Positions 27,424 to 34,686 of a stretch of DNA of 64,000 nucleotides are shown piece by piece. The stretch covers positions 140,729 through 204,728 of the forward strand of contig NZ_QGOL01000013.1 of the NCBI RefSeq assembly GCF_003259255.1, in the 5' to 3' direction. The stretch's first letter is position 1, and the number at the start of each line of letters is the position of its first letter. The position numbers and the translations under genes are program-made. The notes beneath the pieces were generated by a model. That model ran no database searches. It was not told where the DNA came from and saw nothing but the letters and a program-made list of their open reading frames with translations. This DNA is from Algoriphagus litoralis. Its GTDB lineage: Bacteria; Bacteroidota; Bacteroidia; Cytophagales; Cyclobacteriaceae.

Positions 27424-29105
27424 ACAAGTCTGTAATCCTACTTTTTGCATTCCTATTTGCTGTCGGATGCGTGTCTACAGATTCTAAACATGCCTCTCCG
27501 ACTTTTGGAGAGGCATTTTTTTCGGATGAATCCCAGCTGGTAGGGTACTATAATCCAGCAGTTGCATTGGAGACAGTTCCGCTGGATTCGGGTTGGATCT
27601 TTTTGGGAAAAGACTCCATTCCCGGCATAGCACCGCAAATCCCGGTATTAGAAAGTGGAGAGGAGATCAAGCTTCCTCATCGGCTTACGGCTGCCAATCA
27701 TAATTTTTGGTACAAAGCAAAAGTCACGCTTGAGCCCGGAGTGCTTCTGATTGATGCGGACGACGGTGCCCAGCTTTGGGTTAATGGGGAGCGAATCCCA
27801 AGATCGGAGCGGGGAGAGTTTTTTGAGATTTCAGATTCAGGAGAAAAGGAGCTGCTCATCCGTGCTGTGAACAATGCTATGGCTGGTGGGCTTCGCAAAG
27901 TGACGTGGATCAGTCAGGAGGAGTTTTTGAATAGGGAGGAAAAGAAACTCGCCATTCAGGATTCGATTTTTCTCGAGCGAAAGTCAAGAATGCTGAAGGA
28001 TCAAAACCTTTCGTCCAAATTGGCTGATTTGAGCATAGATGAAAAGAAAATCATGCTGGAGGAATATCCGATTTTGCTGACGGAACCAGTACTACTCTTG
28101 GGAACTGATGGCAGTTATTTCCTCAGATGGATAAGTGAAAAGGCTGGAATTGCAAAGCTTACTTTTGCCGGAGGAATAGAAAAAGAAGTCAAGTCGGAAG
28201 ATGGAGTTTTCACTTTCGAACCAGAAGGAAACGAGTTGGAGTTTAGCCTTCATCAGGAGAATTCGAATTTTGGGAATTTTGCTTTTGCCGTACCTAAACT
28301 TGAAGATGGATTGAAACTCGCCATTTGGGGAGATTCACAGGGTGGATGGAAGACCTTTGCCCAGATTGCCAAGCAGATTCAAGGTCACCAACCTGACCTG
28401 AATATCGGAGCGGGAGATTTGGTGAATAATGGTTCGGAGGAATTTGCCTATCCGCGATTTCTGCAAACCCTCAGTCTGATGAAAACTCCAACACTGCCAG
28501 TACCCGGGAATCACGATTACGACGGATTTTATGAGGACCTGGAGCCGGATTTGATGAAGAAATTCCTATTTCGTCCGAATGAGCCAACGTATGGAATGCA
28601 GCTTTTGGGACCATTGGCGGTGATTACGCTGGATCCCAATGTCAATTTTCCAGTAAGTATTCCGGGTGGGACGACTCAGCGTACCTGGTTTGAATCCGCC
28701 ATCGAATCCGAAGCATGGAAAGCTGCAACTTGGAAAATGATCGTGCTGCATCAGCCCCCTTATTCTCAGGGTTGGCCGGGTTACCATGGGGAAACCTCAA
28801 TTCAGGACTTGCTGGAGCCGTATTTTCATCGGGGACTAGTTGATCTGGTGGTGACTGGGCATACGCACGATTACGAGCGGTTGACTAGAGACTTTTCGGG
28901 GAATCCGGTGACTTTTTTGATCGTGGGCGGAGCAGGTGGAGGCTTGGAGCCAAATGGGAAAATTTCCGAATTTCCTCAGATGGACAAGCTGATCAAAACC
29001 CACCATTTCGGAATTTTGGAGGTGAAAAAGGAGGGTTTGAATTGGGAGGTTTTTGGAGTGGATGGGGAGCTGTTGGATCGGTATTTAATAGAGAAAGCGA
29101 AGTGA
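27420..29105 (+). CDS. Metallophosphoesterase lipoprotein (purple-acid-phosphatase-like)
   Basis: A 561-residue lipoprotein (LFAVGCVST, Cys17). The N-terminal half (about 30-290) has beta-rich domains, one resembling a carbohydrate-binding jelly roll (LLIDADDGAQLWVNGERI). The C-terminal half is a calcineurin-like phosphoesterase with all metal blocks: IWGDSQGGW (about 302), GAGDLVNNG (about 329), PVPGNHDYDG (about 361), VLHQPPYS (about 441) and VTGHTHDYERL (about 478). It likely acts with the preceding phosphatase on extracellular phosphate esters. Odd feature: a perfect terminator-like hairpin with seven T lies inside codons 24-35. Confidence 0.88.
   Translation: MNKSVILLFAFLFAVGCVSTDSKHASPTFGEAFFSDESQLVGYYNPAVALETVPLDSGWIFLGKDSIPGIAPQIPVLESGEEIKLPHRLTAANHNFWYKAKVTLEPGVLLIDADDGAQLWVNGERIPRSERGEFFEISDSGEKELLIRAVNNAMAGGLRKVTWISQEEFLNREEKKLAIQDSIFLERKSRMLKDQNLSSKLADLSIDEKKIMLEEYPILLTEPVLLLGTDGSYFLRWISEKAGIAKLTFAGGIEKEVKSEDGVFTFEPEGNELEFSLHQENSNFGNFAFAVPKLEDGLKLAIWGDSQGGWKTFAQIAKQIQGHQPDLNIGAGDLVNNGSEEFAYPRFLQTLSLMKTPTLPVPGNHDYDGFYEDLEPDLMKKFLFRPNEPTYGMQLLGPLAVITLDPNVNFPVSIPGGTTQRTWFESAIESEAWKAATWKMIVLHQPPYSQGWPGYHGETSIQDLLEPYFHRGLVDLVVTGHTHDYERLTRDFSGNPVTFLIVGGAGGGLEPNGKISEFPQMDKLIKTHHFGILEVKKEGLNWEVFGVDGELLDRYLIEKAK
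27491..27522 (+). terminator. Terminator-like hairpin inside the metallophosphoesterase gene
   Basis: TGCCTCTCC (27491-27499) / GGAGAGGCA (27507-27515), 7-nt loop, then TTTTTTT (27516-27522). It is in the + orientation, about 70 bp into the coding sequence. Structure is seen; function as an attenuator is inferred. Confidence 0.6.
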
Positions 29106-29173
29106 GGACTGACTATCTCAGAACTCCACTTAATTCCATTTTGTATAGTGGCTTTTCTTTATGGTTTCCCCAG

Positions 29174-29227
29174 ACCTGCCTGTCACAGGTAGGTTTCCGC
29201 GGATTTTTTGAAATTTTAATTCCGCGG
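29174..29227. repeat. Double hairpin between the metallophosphoesterase and ssb genes
   Basis: ACCTGCCTGT-C-ACAGGTAGGT (29174-29194, one G-U) is followed by CCGCGGA (29197-29203) / TCCGCGG (29221-29227) around a T-rich loop. It sits between convergent genes and may terminate both. The rest of the 29106-29351 gap shows nothing else. Confidence 0.5.
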
Positions 29228-29351
29228 GTTTGGAGAGGATATAGTTCTTGTGTATAAAAATCCTTTTTTCTGGACATTAAGGTGAGATGTGAAAGCGCAA
29301 TGTTTACCCAATCACAACTCACCACTGACCATTTACAAATACACAGGAACC

Positions 29352-29699
29352 TCAATCCTCTTTTCCTTTTTTGCCCATAAGGAGGAAGTCGCTGACCACG
29401 ATTTCGGTCATGTAGCGCTTTTCACCATTCTTGTCTGTGTAGGAGCGGTTGGTGATTTTACCTTCGATGCCGACTTCGGCGCCCTTGTCGGTGTATTTCG
29501 CAAGGATTTCTGCCTGCTTGCCCCAAATAACGAGGTTGTGCCAGGTCGTTTCGGTGACTTTTTCGCCTTGTTGATTTTTGTAGGATTCGTTGGTCGCAAT
29601 GGTGACATGGCCTACGACTTTGCCGGACTCGAGGGTTTTCAATTCTACTTTGGCACCCAGGTTACCGATGAGCTGAACTTTGTTTCTTAGCGTGTTCAT
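29352..29699 (-). CDS. ssb: Single-stranded DNA-binding protein
   Basis: I place the start at the ATG (complement of 29697-29699) giving MNTLRNKVQLIGNLGAKVEL, the usual SSB start, rather than an upstream alternative that adds 13 residues. The 115-residue product is an OB fold: GHVTIATNESYKN, TTWHNLVIWGKQAEILAKY, KGAEVGIEGKITNRSYTDKN and RYMTEIVVSDFLLMG. It lacks the acidic C-terminal tip (DDDIPF-like) of the housekeeping SSB, ending in lysines and acidic residues (GKKGKED), so it is probably a short second SSB. It binds ssDNA in replication, repair or recombination. Located directly beside an attC-like cassette region. Confidence 0.92.
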   Translation of the reverse strand: MNTLRNKVQLIGNLGAKVELKTLESGKVVGHVTIATNESYKNQQGEKVTETTWHNLVIWGKQAEILAKYTDKGAEVGIEGKITNRSYTDKNGEKRYMTEIVVSDFLLMGKKGKED

Positions 29700-29789
29700 G
29701 ATGTTTAAAATGTTAGATGTGAAAGATTTGATTAACAATTTCCGCTAGAGGATAACTGATGGTCCAAAGTTGGGAGGAGGCGCAAAAAC

Positions 29790-29837
29790 TAGTCGGTAGC
29801 TAAACGCTTGTAGTCGATAGTAGTCGTTTGTTGTCGG
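29790..29837. repeat. Short TAGTCG repeats upstream of ssb
   Basis: TAGTCGGTAG, TAGTCGATAG, TAGTCGTTTG and TTGTCGG follow one another (last three contiguous, 10-bp period from 29811). They lie in the promoter region shared by ssb and the divergent cassette gene. May be spacer repeat or binding sites. Confidence 0.35.
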
Positions 29838-29914
29838 ATAATATGGGTTTATGCGCTGGGATGGGCTTTTTTAAGTGAGAGGGAATTAGTAGTTTGGAGT
29901 GAGATAATACATGA

Positions 29915-29937
29915 GTTAGCAGCAACCTAAAAAATGA
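29915..29937 (+). other. Left boundary motif of cassette 1 (attC-like right-end core)
   Basis: This 23-nt stretch starting GTTAGCAGCAACC matches 30752-30774 (GTTGGCGGCAGCT...) in 18 of 23 bases, all differences being transitions. Both copies precede a start codon closely (19 and 40 bp). It would mark the insertion point of a gene cassette. Confidence 0.5.
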
Positions 29938-30617
29938 AAACATTCACCAAGAAAATATTACCCTATTTGATTGCCAGTTTGTTGGTAATTGGATTTTGGA
30001 AAATGTGGACTTGGACAGACAATTACGCTTGGAATCCAGAAGGAAAAGAATTGCTAATGCTCGACATTGCCCTGACTTCGATTTTCTTTTACAAGACAAT
30101 TTTTTGGTTGGTTACGGCAAACTTCTTTGTATTTGGACTTCTCCAACTAAGAAAAAGGAATTTTAAGACAGCAGGAGCCGTAATAGTATTGACTTTAATT
30201 TATCACTTCACAGTTGGACAAGTAATCGACAAAAAATGTGCTTTCCATTACTACTCTGTTTTTCATAACCAATCAGTTGCCGAAGGGTACATTGTGAGAC
30301 CGATTGAAGAAGCAGGTAAAGAAATTGGACCGATATTGACAGAGAAAATTGAAGACAAGCAAATGAAGTACAGACCATACGCAATTCTCGGACTTCAAAA
30401 AATTGATTATCAACCTGCGACTGACCTAATGGGACAAATTCTATTTGACAAAACAGAACAGGAAGTTTATCGGGCAGACGCTTACGAGACATTAAGGACG
30501 TTTGACAATGAAATTTCCAACAAATTGATAAGAGAATTCAAACATCAGGCAAAGGACTCTATAGAAAATAAGGTTATTGAACTTGGTGAATATTTCTATG
30601 AGAACAGGGAAAAATAA
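29934..30617 (+). CDS. Hypothetical membrane protein with HEAT-like C-terminal half (cassette 1)
   Basis: A 227-residue protein with about three N-terminal hydrophobic segments (LPYLIASLLVIGFW, about 10-24; SIFFYKTIFWLVTANFFVFG, about 49-68; AGAVIVLTLIYHF, about 78-90) and a soluble part from about 100. The segment YRPYAILGLQKIDYQPATDL followed by YRADAYETLRTFDNEISNKL resembles HEAT-type helix repeats. I do not recognise a family. It is more AT-rich than the flanking core genes. It is bounded upstream by a 23-nt motif and downstream by a large imperfect palindrome, as expected of an integron-type gene cassette. No function is proposed. Confidence 0.7.
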   Translation: MKTFTKKILPYLIASLLVIGFWKMWTWTDNYAWNPEGKELLMLDIALTSIFFYKTIFWLVTANFFVFGLLQLRKRNFKTAGAVIVLTLIYHFTVGQVIDKKCAFHYYSVFHNQSVAEGYIVRPIEEAGKEIGPILTEKIEDKQMKYRPYAILGLQKIDYQPATDLMGQILFDKTEQEVYRADAYETLRTFDNEISNKLIREFKHQAKDSIENKVIELGEYFYENREK

Positions 30618-30624
30618 AAAGGTA

Positions 30625-30763
30625 TGCTGTTAACAATGTATATAAAAAATAGGCGAAATAGTGCTGAATTCAAGGTTTTTAGCTCGCATCAATCTTTGTG
30701 CTTAACCGAAAGTCTAGAGCTTCGAAATCGCCTACTTTTCATATACTAACCGTTGGCGGCAGC
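30625..30763 (+). repeat. attC-like imperfect palindrome A
   Basis: Left arm TATATAAAAAATAGGCGA (30639-30656) pairs with TCGCCTACTTTTCATATA (30728-30745), 16 of 18 positions. Outer sequences TTAAC and GTTGG give weak core sites. The interior shares GGCGAnnYAGTGnTnAATT on the left and AGTYTAG...TTCGAA on the right with palindrome B at 31448-31583. Total length of about 135 nt is like the long attC sites of chromosomal integrons. It follows the stop codon of the 29934 gene by 8 bp. Confidence 0.6.
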
Positions 30764-30791
30764 TTAAAAAACGACACGACAATAGAAAGTA

Positions 30792-31118
30792 ATGGGACAT
30801 AAAAAAGTTTGTTTAGGATGTAGATTAACACTTAACAGACCATTTGACAGTGGTTCTGAACAAACATATCCTTGCCCTGAATGCGGAAAACCAATGACAC
30901 TTTTGCCTCACCTATTTAAACCAGCTAAGAAGACAGAAGACATAAAATGGGAAACAGTTAAGTTTCTAATTGAAAATGGATTTTATTTTCAGCACATATA
31001 TGAAATAGTTGAGACTAAAAATGGAGTGACGAACTATCAGAATTATGCAAAGTATCCTGACAACCTTCGTGACGCTAAGGAATTTGTTGAACAGTATAAA
31101 GACCAAGCCAGAAAATGA
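30792..31118 (+). CDS. Hypothetical zinc-ribbon protein (cassette 2)
   Basis: A 108-residue protein with an N-terminal zinc ribbon: KVCLGCRLTL and YPCPECGKPM give two CxxC knuckles (about residues 7-10 and 29-32). The rest (about 50-108) is helical with many aromatic residues (ENGFYFQHIYEIVE). It resembles small uncharacterised Bacteroidota proteins starting MGHKKVC, seen from memory only. Overlaps the following small membrane protein gene by 4 bp (ATGA), so the two are probably made together. Lies between the two attC-like palindromes. Function unknown; no toxin or nuclease motif visible. Confidence 0.7.
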   Translation: MGHKKVCLGCRLTLNRPFDSGSEQTYPCPECGKPMTLLPHLFKPAKKTEDIKWETVKFLIENGFYFQHIYEIVETKNGVTNYQNYAKYPDNLRDAKEFVEQYKDQARK

Positions 31119-31432
31119 ATAAATGGAAAATTGCATTTTGGTGTTGCTTGACACTTTTGGTTGCGGTGACTGTTTTTTCTGTTTATTCAATTATTGACCA
31201 AGGTGTAACACTGACCTATCAAAAAGAAGGTTACAGAGACACAGAAAACGACCTTGACCAACTAATTGAAATCATTAATAAAACGGACTTGACTAAAAAA
31301 CAAATAGAGACCGAACTTAAAGACCGAAAGGATTTTGAGTTTATGGACTTCAAAACGGACACCATTTCACTCAATCGAGTTTTGCTAATATTCGACAATG
31401 ATAGACTTGAAAAAATAACTAAACAATGGTAG
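31115..31432 (+). CDS. Hypothetical single-span membrane protein (cassette 2)
   Basis: A 105-residue protein with one N-terminal membrane segment (IAFWCCLTLLVAVTVFSVYS, about 5-24), followed by a charged soluble domain rich in Asp, Glu and Lys (DLDQLIEIINKTDLTKKQIE). It has the look of small periplasmic or membrane-anchored immunity-like or accessory proteins, but I recognise no family. Start overlaps the zinc-ribbon gene stop by 4 bp. AT-rich like its neighbour. Its stop codon is 15 bp before attC-like palindrome B. Confidence 0.65.
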   Translation: MNKWKIAFWCCLTLLVAVTVFSVYSIIDQGVTLTYQKEGYRDTENDLDQLIEIINKTDLTKKQIETELKDRKDFEFMDFKTDTISLNRVLLIFDNDRLEKITKQW

Positions 31433-31447
31433 AACAAGAAAGCCGAC

Positions 31448-31583
31448 CGCATAACAACACCTACCCAAAAGTGGCGATTCAGTGGTTAATTAAGCTTTGT
31501 TTCCCGCAGGTGCGGGATTCAGTGTTGGCAGACAGTTTAGTGATTCGAATTCTGCTCCTTCGCCAAATTCCAAACCGTTAAAA
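31448..31583 (+). repeat. attC-like imperfect palindrome B
   Basis: Outer ends GCATAAC (31450-31456) and GTTAAAA (31577-31583) fit the integron core patterns RYYYAAC and GTTRRRY in 6 of 7 positions each. Arms GTGGCGA (31471-31477) and TCGCCA (31560-31565) pair. An inner perfect hairpin TCCCGCA-GG-TGCGGGA lies at 31502-31517. Interior motifs are shared with palindrome A. The YdeI-like gene starts 1 bp after this element. Confidence 0.55.
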
Positions 31584-31584
31584 A

Positions 31585-32163
31585 ATGCTCCAAACCGACA
31601 ATTTCCTCAAAGTTGAAGTTTCATCCAGTACCGAATTGAGATCTTGGTTGGAGCAGCATTATGGCCAAGAGGAGTCCGTTTGGTTGGTGACTTTTTTGAA
31701 AATTGTGCCTGAGAAATATCTTTCTACATCGGAGGTTTTGGACGAACTGATCTGTTTTGGTTGGATCGATGGAATCAGAAGGAAGCTTGACGAAACCCGG
31801 ACCATGCAGTTGATCTCCCCACGCCGTGTGCAGCATTGGGCTAAAACCTATAAAGACCGCGCTGCGAAACTCATCGAGGAAGGCAAAATGCAAGAAGCAG
31901 GGTTTCGATCCATTGAACTTTCCAAACAAGCCGGTTTGTGGGATTTTATGGATGATGTGGATCAGCTGATCGTCCCTCAGGATCTGCAGGAGGAACTAGA
32001 AAAGCATGCAGGCGCTACCGAGTTTTTTTATGCAATCAATGATTCCAGCAAGCGTTTTGTCCTACGTTGGCTGAAACTTGCCAAAACCGAAAAGACAAGA
32101 AATTCCCGGATTTTGGAGTTGGCGCAGCTTTCAGCAAGAGGAGAGAAGTTGAAGGGGAGTTGA
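31585..32163 (+). CDS. YdeI/OmpD-associated family protein
   Basis: A 192-residue cytoplasmic protein. The N-terminal SSTELRSWLEQHYGQEESVWLV and LDELICFGWIDGIRRKLDE (about 50-68), with the following SPRRVQHWAKTY, are the signature blocks of the YdeI/bacteriocin-protection-like family. The C-terminal helix block FYAINDSSKRFVLRWLKLAKTEKTR (about 147-171) is the OmdA/YdeI tail. Members are linked by annotation to resistance against antimicrobial peptides, but the biochemistry is unknown. Its start codon sits immediately after the attC-like palindrome, so it may be the third cassette or the first resident gene after the array. Confidence 0.85.
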   Translation: MLQTDNFLKVEVSSSTELRSWLEQHYGQEESVWLVTFLKIVPEKYLSTSEVLDELICFGWIDGIRRKLDETRTMQLISPRRVQHWAKTYKDRAAKLIEEGKMQEAGFRSIELSKQAGLWDFMDDVDQLIVPQDLQEELEKHAGATEFFYAINDSSKRFVLRWLKLAKTEKTRNSRILELAQLSARGEKLKGS

Positions 32164-32232
32164 GTTTTTTTGGTATTTTTCTCGAGGAGCAAATTTCTAA
32201 ACGGGCAATTCCCATTATAAAACCTCTAAGCC

Positions 32233-32580
32233 ATGACCAGAATCGAAATAGCCCAGGCATTTTCTATCGGAGAGTTTGACCAGGTTGCTGATTCAATTGC
32301 TGAAAATGCTGAATGGGAAGTGGTGCGAGAAAATCGATACATTGGGAAGAAAGTAATACTTCAAAATTGTGAGCAAGTGGCTGCTTACTTCAAGTCGGTT
32401 ACGACTAATTTCCAGATCTTAAATGTGATCGCTGATGATCAAAAAGTTGTCGTCAACGGAACTGCTGAGTTTATCAGAGATGGAAAACAGGTTTCGTTTG
32501 TCTATGCCTGCGATTTGTATGAGTTTAATGGCGAAGACCAAATTCAGAAAATTACATCCTATTGCATTCAGGCGAAGTGA
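32233..32580 (+). CDS. SnoaL/NTF2-like fold protein
   Basis: A 115-residue protein with the cone-shaped NTF2-like pattern: N-terminal helix (RIEIAQAFSIGEFDQVADSI), AENAEWEVVRENRYIGKK strand, a helix (CEQVAAYFKSV), then three long strands (NFQILNVIADDQKVVVNGTA, VSFVYACDLYEFNGEDQIQKI). No signal peptide. Such proteins are often small-molecule binding or isomerase-like, and most are uncharacterised. Stands alone, 69 bp after the YdeI-like gene. Confidence 0.75.
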   Translation: MTRIEIAQAFSIGEFDQVADSIAENAEWEVVRENRYIGKKVILQNCEQVAAYFKSVTTNFQILNVIADDQKVVVNGTAEFIRDGKQVSFVYACDLYEFNGEDQIQKITSYCIQAK

Positions 32581-32748
32581 TTTAATTTTAAGGTTGAATG
32601 CATTTAGATTTTGGCCTTTTTGAAAAACAGACGCAAAAGTTTAACTTTTGGAAAAGAGTTTTTAAAGATTGGTATTGATTTCTAACAAGTAAATTTTTTG
32701 AATGCTTTGAAAATTTCGGGTGAGTCCAAAAATCTATAACTGAATTAT
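32581..32748 (+). promoter_or_regulatory. AT-rich spacer with a small palindrome before the TIR-like gene
   Basis: Contains CAAAAGT-TTA-ACTTTTG (32634-32650), a perfect 7-bp inverted repeat. Could be an operator or weak terminator. No other signal is seen. Confidence 0.35.
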
Positions 32749-33798
32749 ATGGAAAGTGAGTTTTTGAGGACACAAAACTTGGGGATTGAATTTTTTCAGG
32801 GAGGAGTAAGATGCCCGATTTTTATGAAAGACCCACAGAATGGTCAATATTCAGTTTTAATGAGCCCAAAACCATTTGAATTGAGGTTTCCAAATATCGA
32901 AGAATTGGATGGCGTTAAAATTTGTGTTTCGTTAGATGATTCTATTTTTGATCCGACCCAATATACTGATAGCACAATTGATCTCCCCGAAAGGAGGTAT
33001 TTCTGGCCTGGAACCGGTATGGCAGATGCAAAATATTCTAGTGCTAGTCTTAGGGTAAATCCTGAGGCTTGCAATTACTTGGATGTTGATGGTCGGCTAG
33101 TTCTAGATGGAAATTATGGTAAGATTATTTATCGAAATTATTCAACTGGAGAGGCCAAGCAGTTTTTCTATGGGCTGAAAATTTTTCTCGCTTTCAGCCT
33201 TCAAACTTCTGTTAAATACAGGCAGCAAATAGAAGAAGTCATCCTTGATTTCACTTTTGATCCAAGGCCCAAATTGTCAACTCAAGAGGATTTTTCTGGA
33301 ATAAAAAAAACGCTGAAAATCTTTATTGCTAGTTCGATTGAGCTTAAAGAAGAGCGAAAACTTATTGAGGATTATATTGATAGAGAAAACAAGATTCTCA
33401 ATAAAAAAAACGTATTCCTTGAAACTGTGATTTGGGAAGATTTCGATGATTCAGTTTCTGCTACCAGAAAGCAGGACGATTACAATAGGGCTATTCTGGA
33501 ATCAGATATAGTATTGAGCATTTTCTTTACCAAAGCAGGAAATTTTACAGTTGAAGAATTTCAAATGGCTTACCAAAATTACTTAAAACACCGAAAGCCC
33601 ATTATTTATACCTATTTCAAAAAAGGCCAAGTTGACATTGATCAAGTTACTCTGGAGGGATTGAAAACCAAAGAGGCGTTTTTGGAATTTTTGGAAGGAA
33701 TTGGTCATTTTCCTACCTATTTTACCTCTTCGGAGAACCTAATTATCAAATTTGGGAGACAACTTGATATTTTTCTTTCAGAGAAAAATCTACTCTGA
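32749..33798 (+). CDS. Hypothetical protein with a C-terminal TIR/DUF4062-like domain
   Basis: A 349-residue protein of two parts. Residues 1 to about 180 are beta-rich with no family I recognise. From about 187 to 290 the sequence KIFIASSIELKEERKLIEDY, then FLETVIWEDFDDSVSATRKQ, then RAILESDIVLSIFFTKAGNF and TVEEFQMAYQNYLKHRKPII follow the strand-helix order of TIR-like and DUF4062 domains, which in bacterial defence proteins act as NAD-cleaving or signalling modules. A catalytic glutamate could be one of those in TVEEF, but that is a guess. Clearly AT-rich compared with neighbours, suggesting acquisition. Possible role: anti-phage or stress effector. No operon partner. Confidence 0.6.
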   Translation: MESEFLRTQNLGIEFFQGGVRCPIFMKDPQNGQYSVLMSPKPFELRFPNIEELDGVKICVSLDDSIFDPTQYTDSTIDLPERRYFWPGTGMADAKYSSASLRVNPEACNYLDVDGRLVLDGNYGKIIYRNYSTGEAKQFFYGLKIFLAFSLQTSVKYRQQIEEVILDFTFDPRPKLSTQEDFSGIKKTLKIFIASSIELKEERKLIEDYIDRENKILNKKNVFLETVIWEDFDDSVSATRKQDDYNRAILESDIVLSIFFTKAGNFTVEEFQMAYQNYLKHRKPIIYTYFKKGQVDIDQVTLEGLKTKEAFLEFLEGIGHFPTYFTSSENLIIKFGRQLDIFLSEKNLL

Positions 33799-33846
33799 AT
33801 CTCCATTTCTCGTAAGTTCATCAAAAATTCCAATCCCATTACCCCA

Positions 33847-34686
33847 ATGCGCCTTTTTACCCTTTTTCTTTTCCTCCTTTCGTTTTCGCTAAGTGCCCAA
33901 ACCGTCTGCACGCTGGAAAGTCGGGAGCGATTGGATGCGACTTTAGTGGAGCTGTCGCAAAGAAATCTTGCTGAAAAGTCTATTCAGGAACTGGCTATCG
34001 AGATCGGTCAATCCTTCATTGGGACACCTTATGTAGAAAAGACCCTGGAACTCCCAGGAGATGAAAAACTCGTCATCAACCTGATAGGTCTGGATTGCAC
34101 CACTTATCTGGAGACTGTGGTGACTTTGGCACGGATTGCCAAGAAAGCGGAGCTGACTTTCGAAGCTTTTGAGCGGGAATTGGAACACCTGCGGTATCAG
34201 GATGGGCTGAGAAAGGACTATTCTTCTCGCCTGCATTACTTTTCGGATTGGATCTACCAAAATCAGGAAAAAGGCATCATCCAAGATATCACCGAAGAAA
34301 TCGGAGGTTCTCCCTACCCGAACCAGCCGACTTTTATGTCCGAAAATCCACGGTTTTACTCTCAGCTTTCCAACCCGGATTTTCTAAAAGCAATTCAAGC
34401 AGATGAGTTGGAAATTGCGAAAAGGACCTACCATTTTATCCCAAAAGCTGAGATCGAATCACTCGAGAAAAACATTAAATCCGGAGACTTGATCGCAATC
34501 ACCACTTCAATGAAAAATCTGGATATCGTCCACGTGGGATTTGCAGTTGAAAAAAATGGTCGAATCCACCTGATGCACGCCGGAACTGGAAATATGCAGG
34601 TCGAGATTTCCGAAAAACCACTAAGTGACTACCTAGCCGCCAATAAATCCCAATCGGGGATAATGGTGTGCCGTCTGGTCGATTGA
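33847..34686 (+). CDS. Secreted DUF1460 protein (NlpC/P60-like amidase)
   Basis: A 279-residue protein with a signal peptide (LFLFLLSFSLSAQ). DUF1460 signature: SFIGTPYVEKTLE (about 57-69), LIGLDCTTYLETVV (catalytic Cys about residue 86), long middle region, then GDLIAITTSMKNLDIVHVGF (catalytic His about 232) and IHLMHAGT. These are periplasmic N-acetylmuramoyl-L-alanine-amidase-like cysteine hydrolases acting on peptidoglycan-derived peptides. Transcribed alone, 48 bp after the TIR-like gene, with codon use back to the core type. Confidence 0.88.
   Translation: MRLFTLFLFLLSFSLSAQTVCTLESRERLDATLVELSQRNLAEKSIQELAIEIGQSFIGTPYVEKTLELPGDEKLVINLIGLDCTTYLETVVTLARIAKKAELTFEAFERELEHLRYQDGLRKDYSSRLHYFSDWIYQNQEKGIIQDITEEIGGSPYPNQPTFMSENPRFYSQLSNPDFLKAIQADELEIAKRTYHFIPKAEIESLEKNIKSGDLIAITTSMKNLDIVHVGFAVEKNGRIHLMHAGTGNMQVEISEKPLSDYLAANKSQSGIMVCRLVD

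Noticed and set aside
29289..29690. Plus-strand open frame opposite ssb
   Set aside because: Shadow of the ssb gene on the other strand.
30618..31583. CRISPR or phage attachment site for the palindromes
   Set aside because: There are no regularly spaced short repeats with spacers and no cas or integrase genes; the palindromes look like attC-type sites instead.
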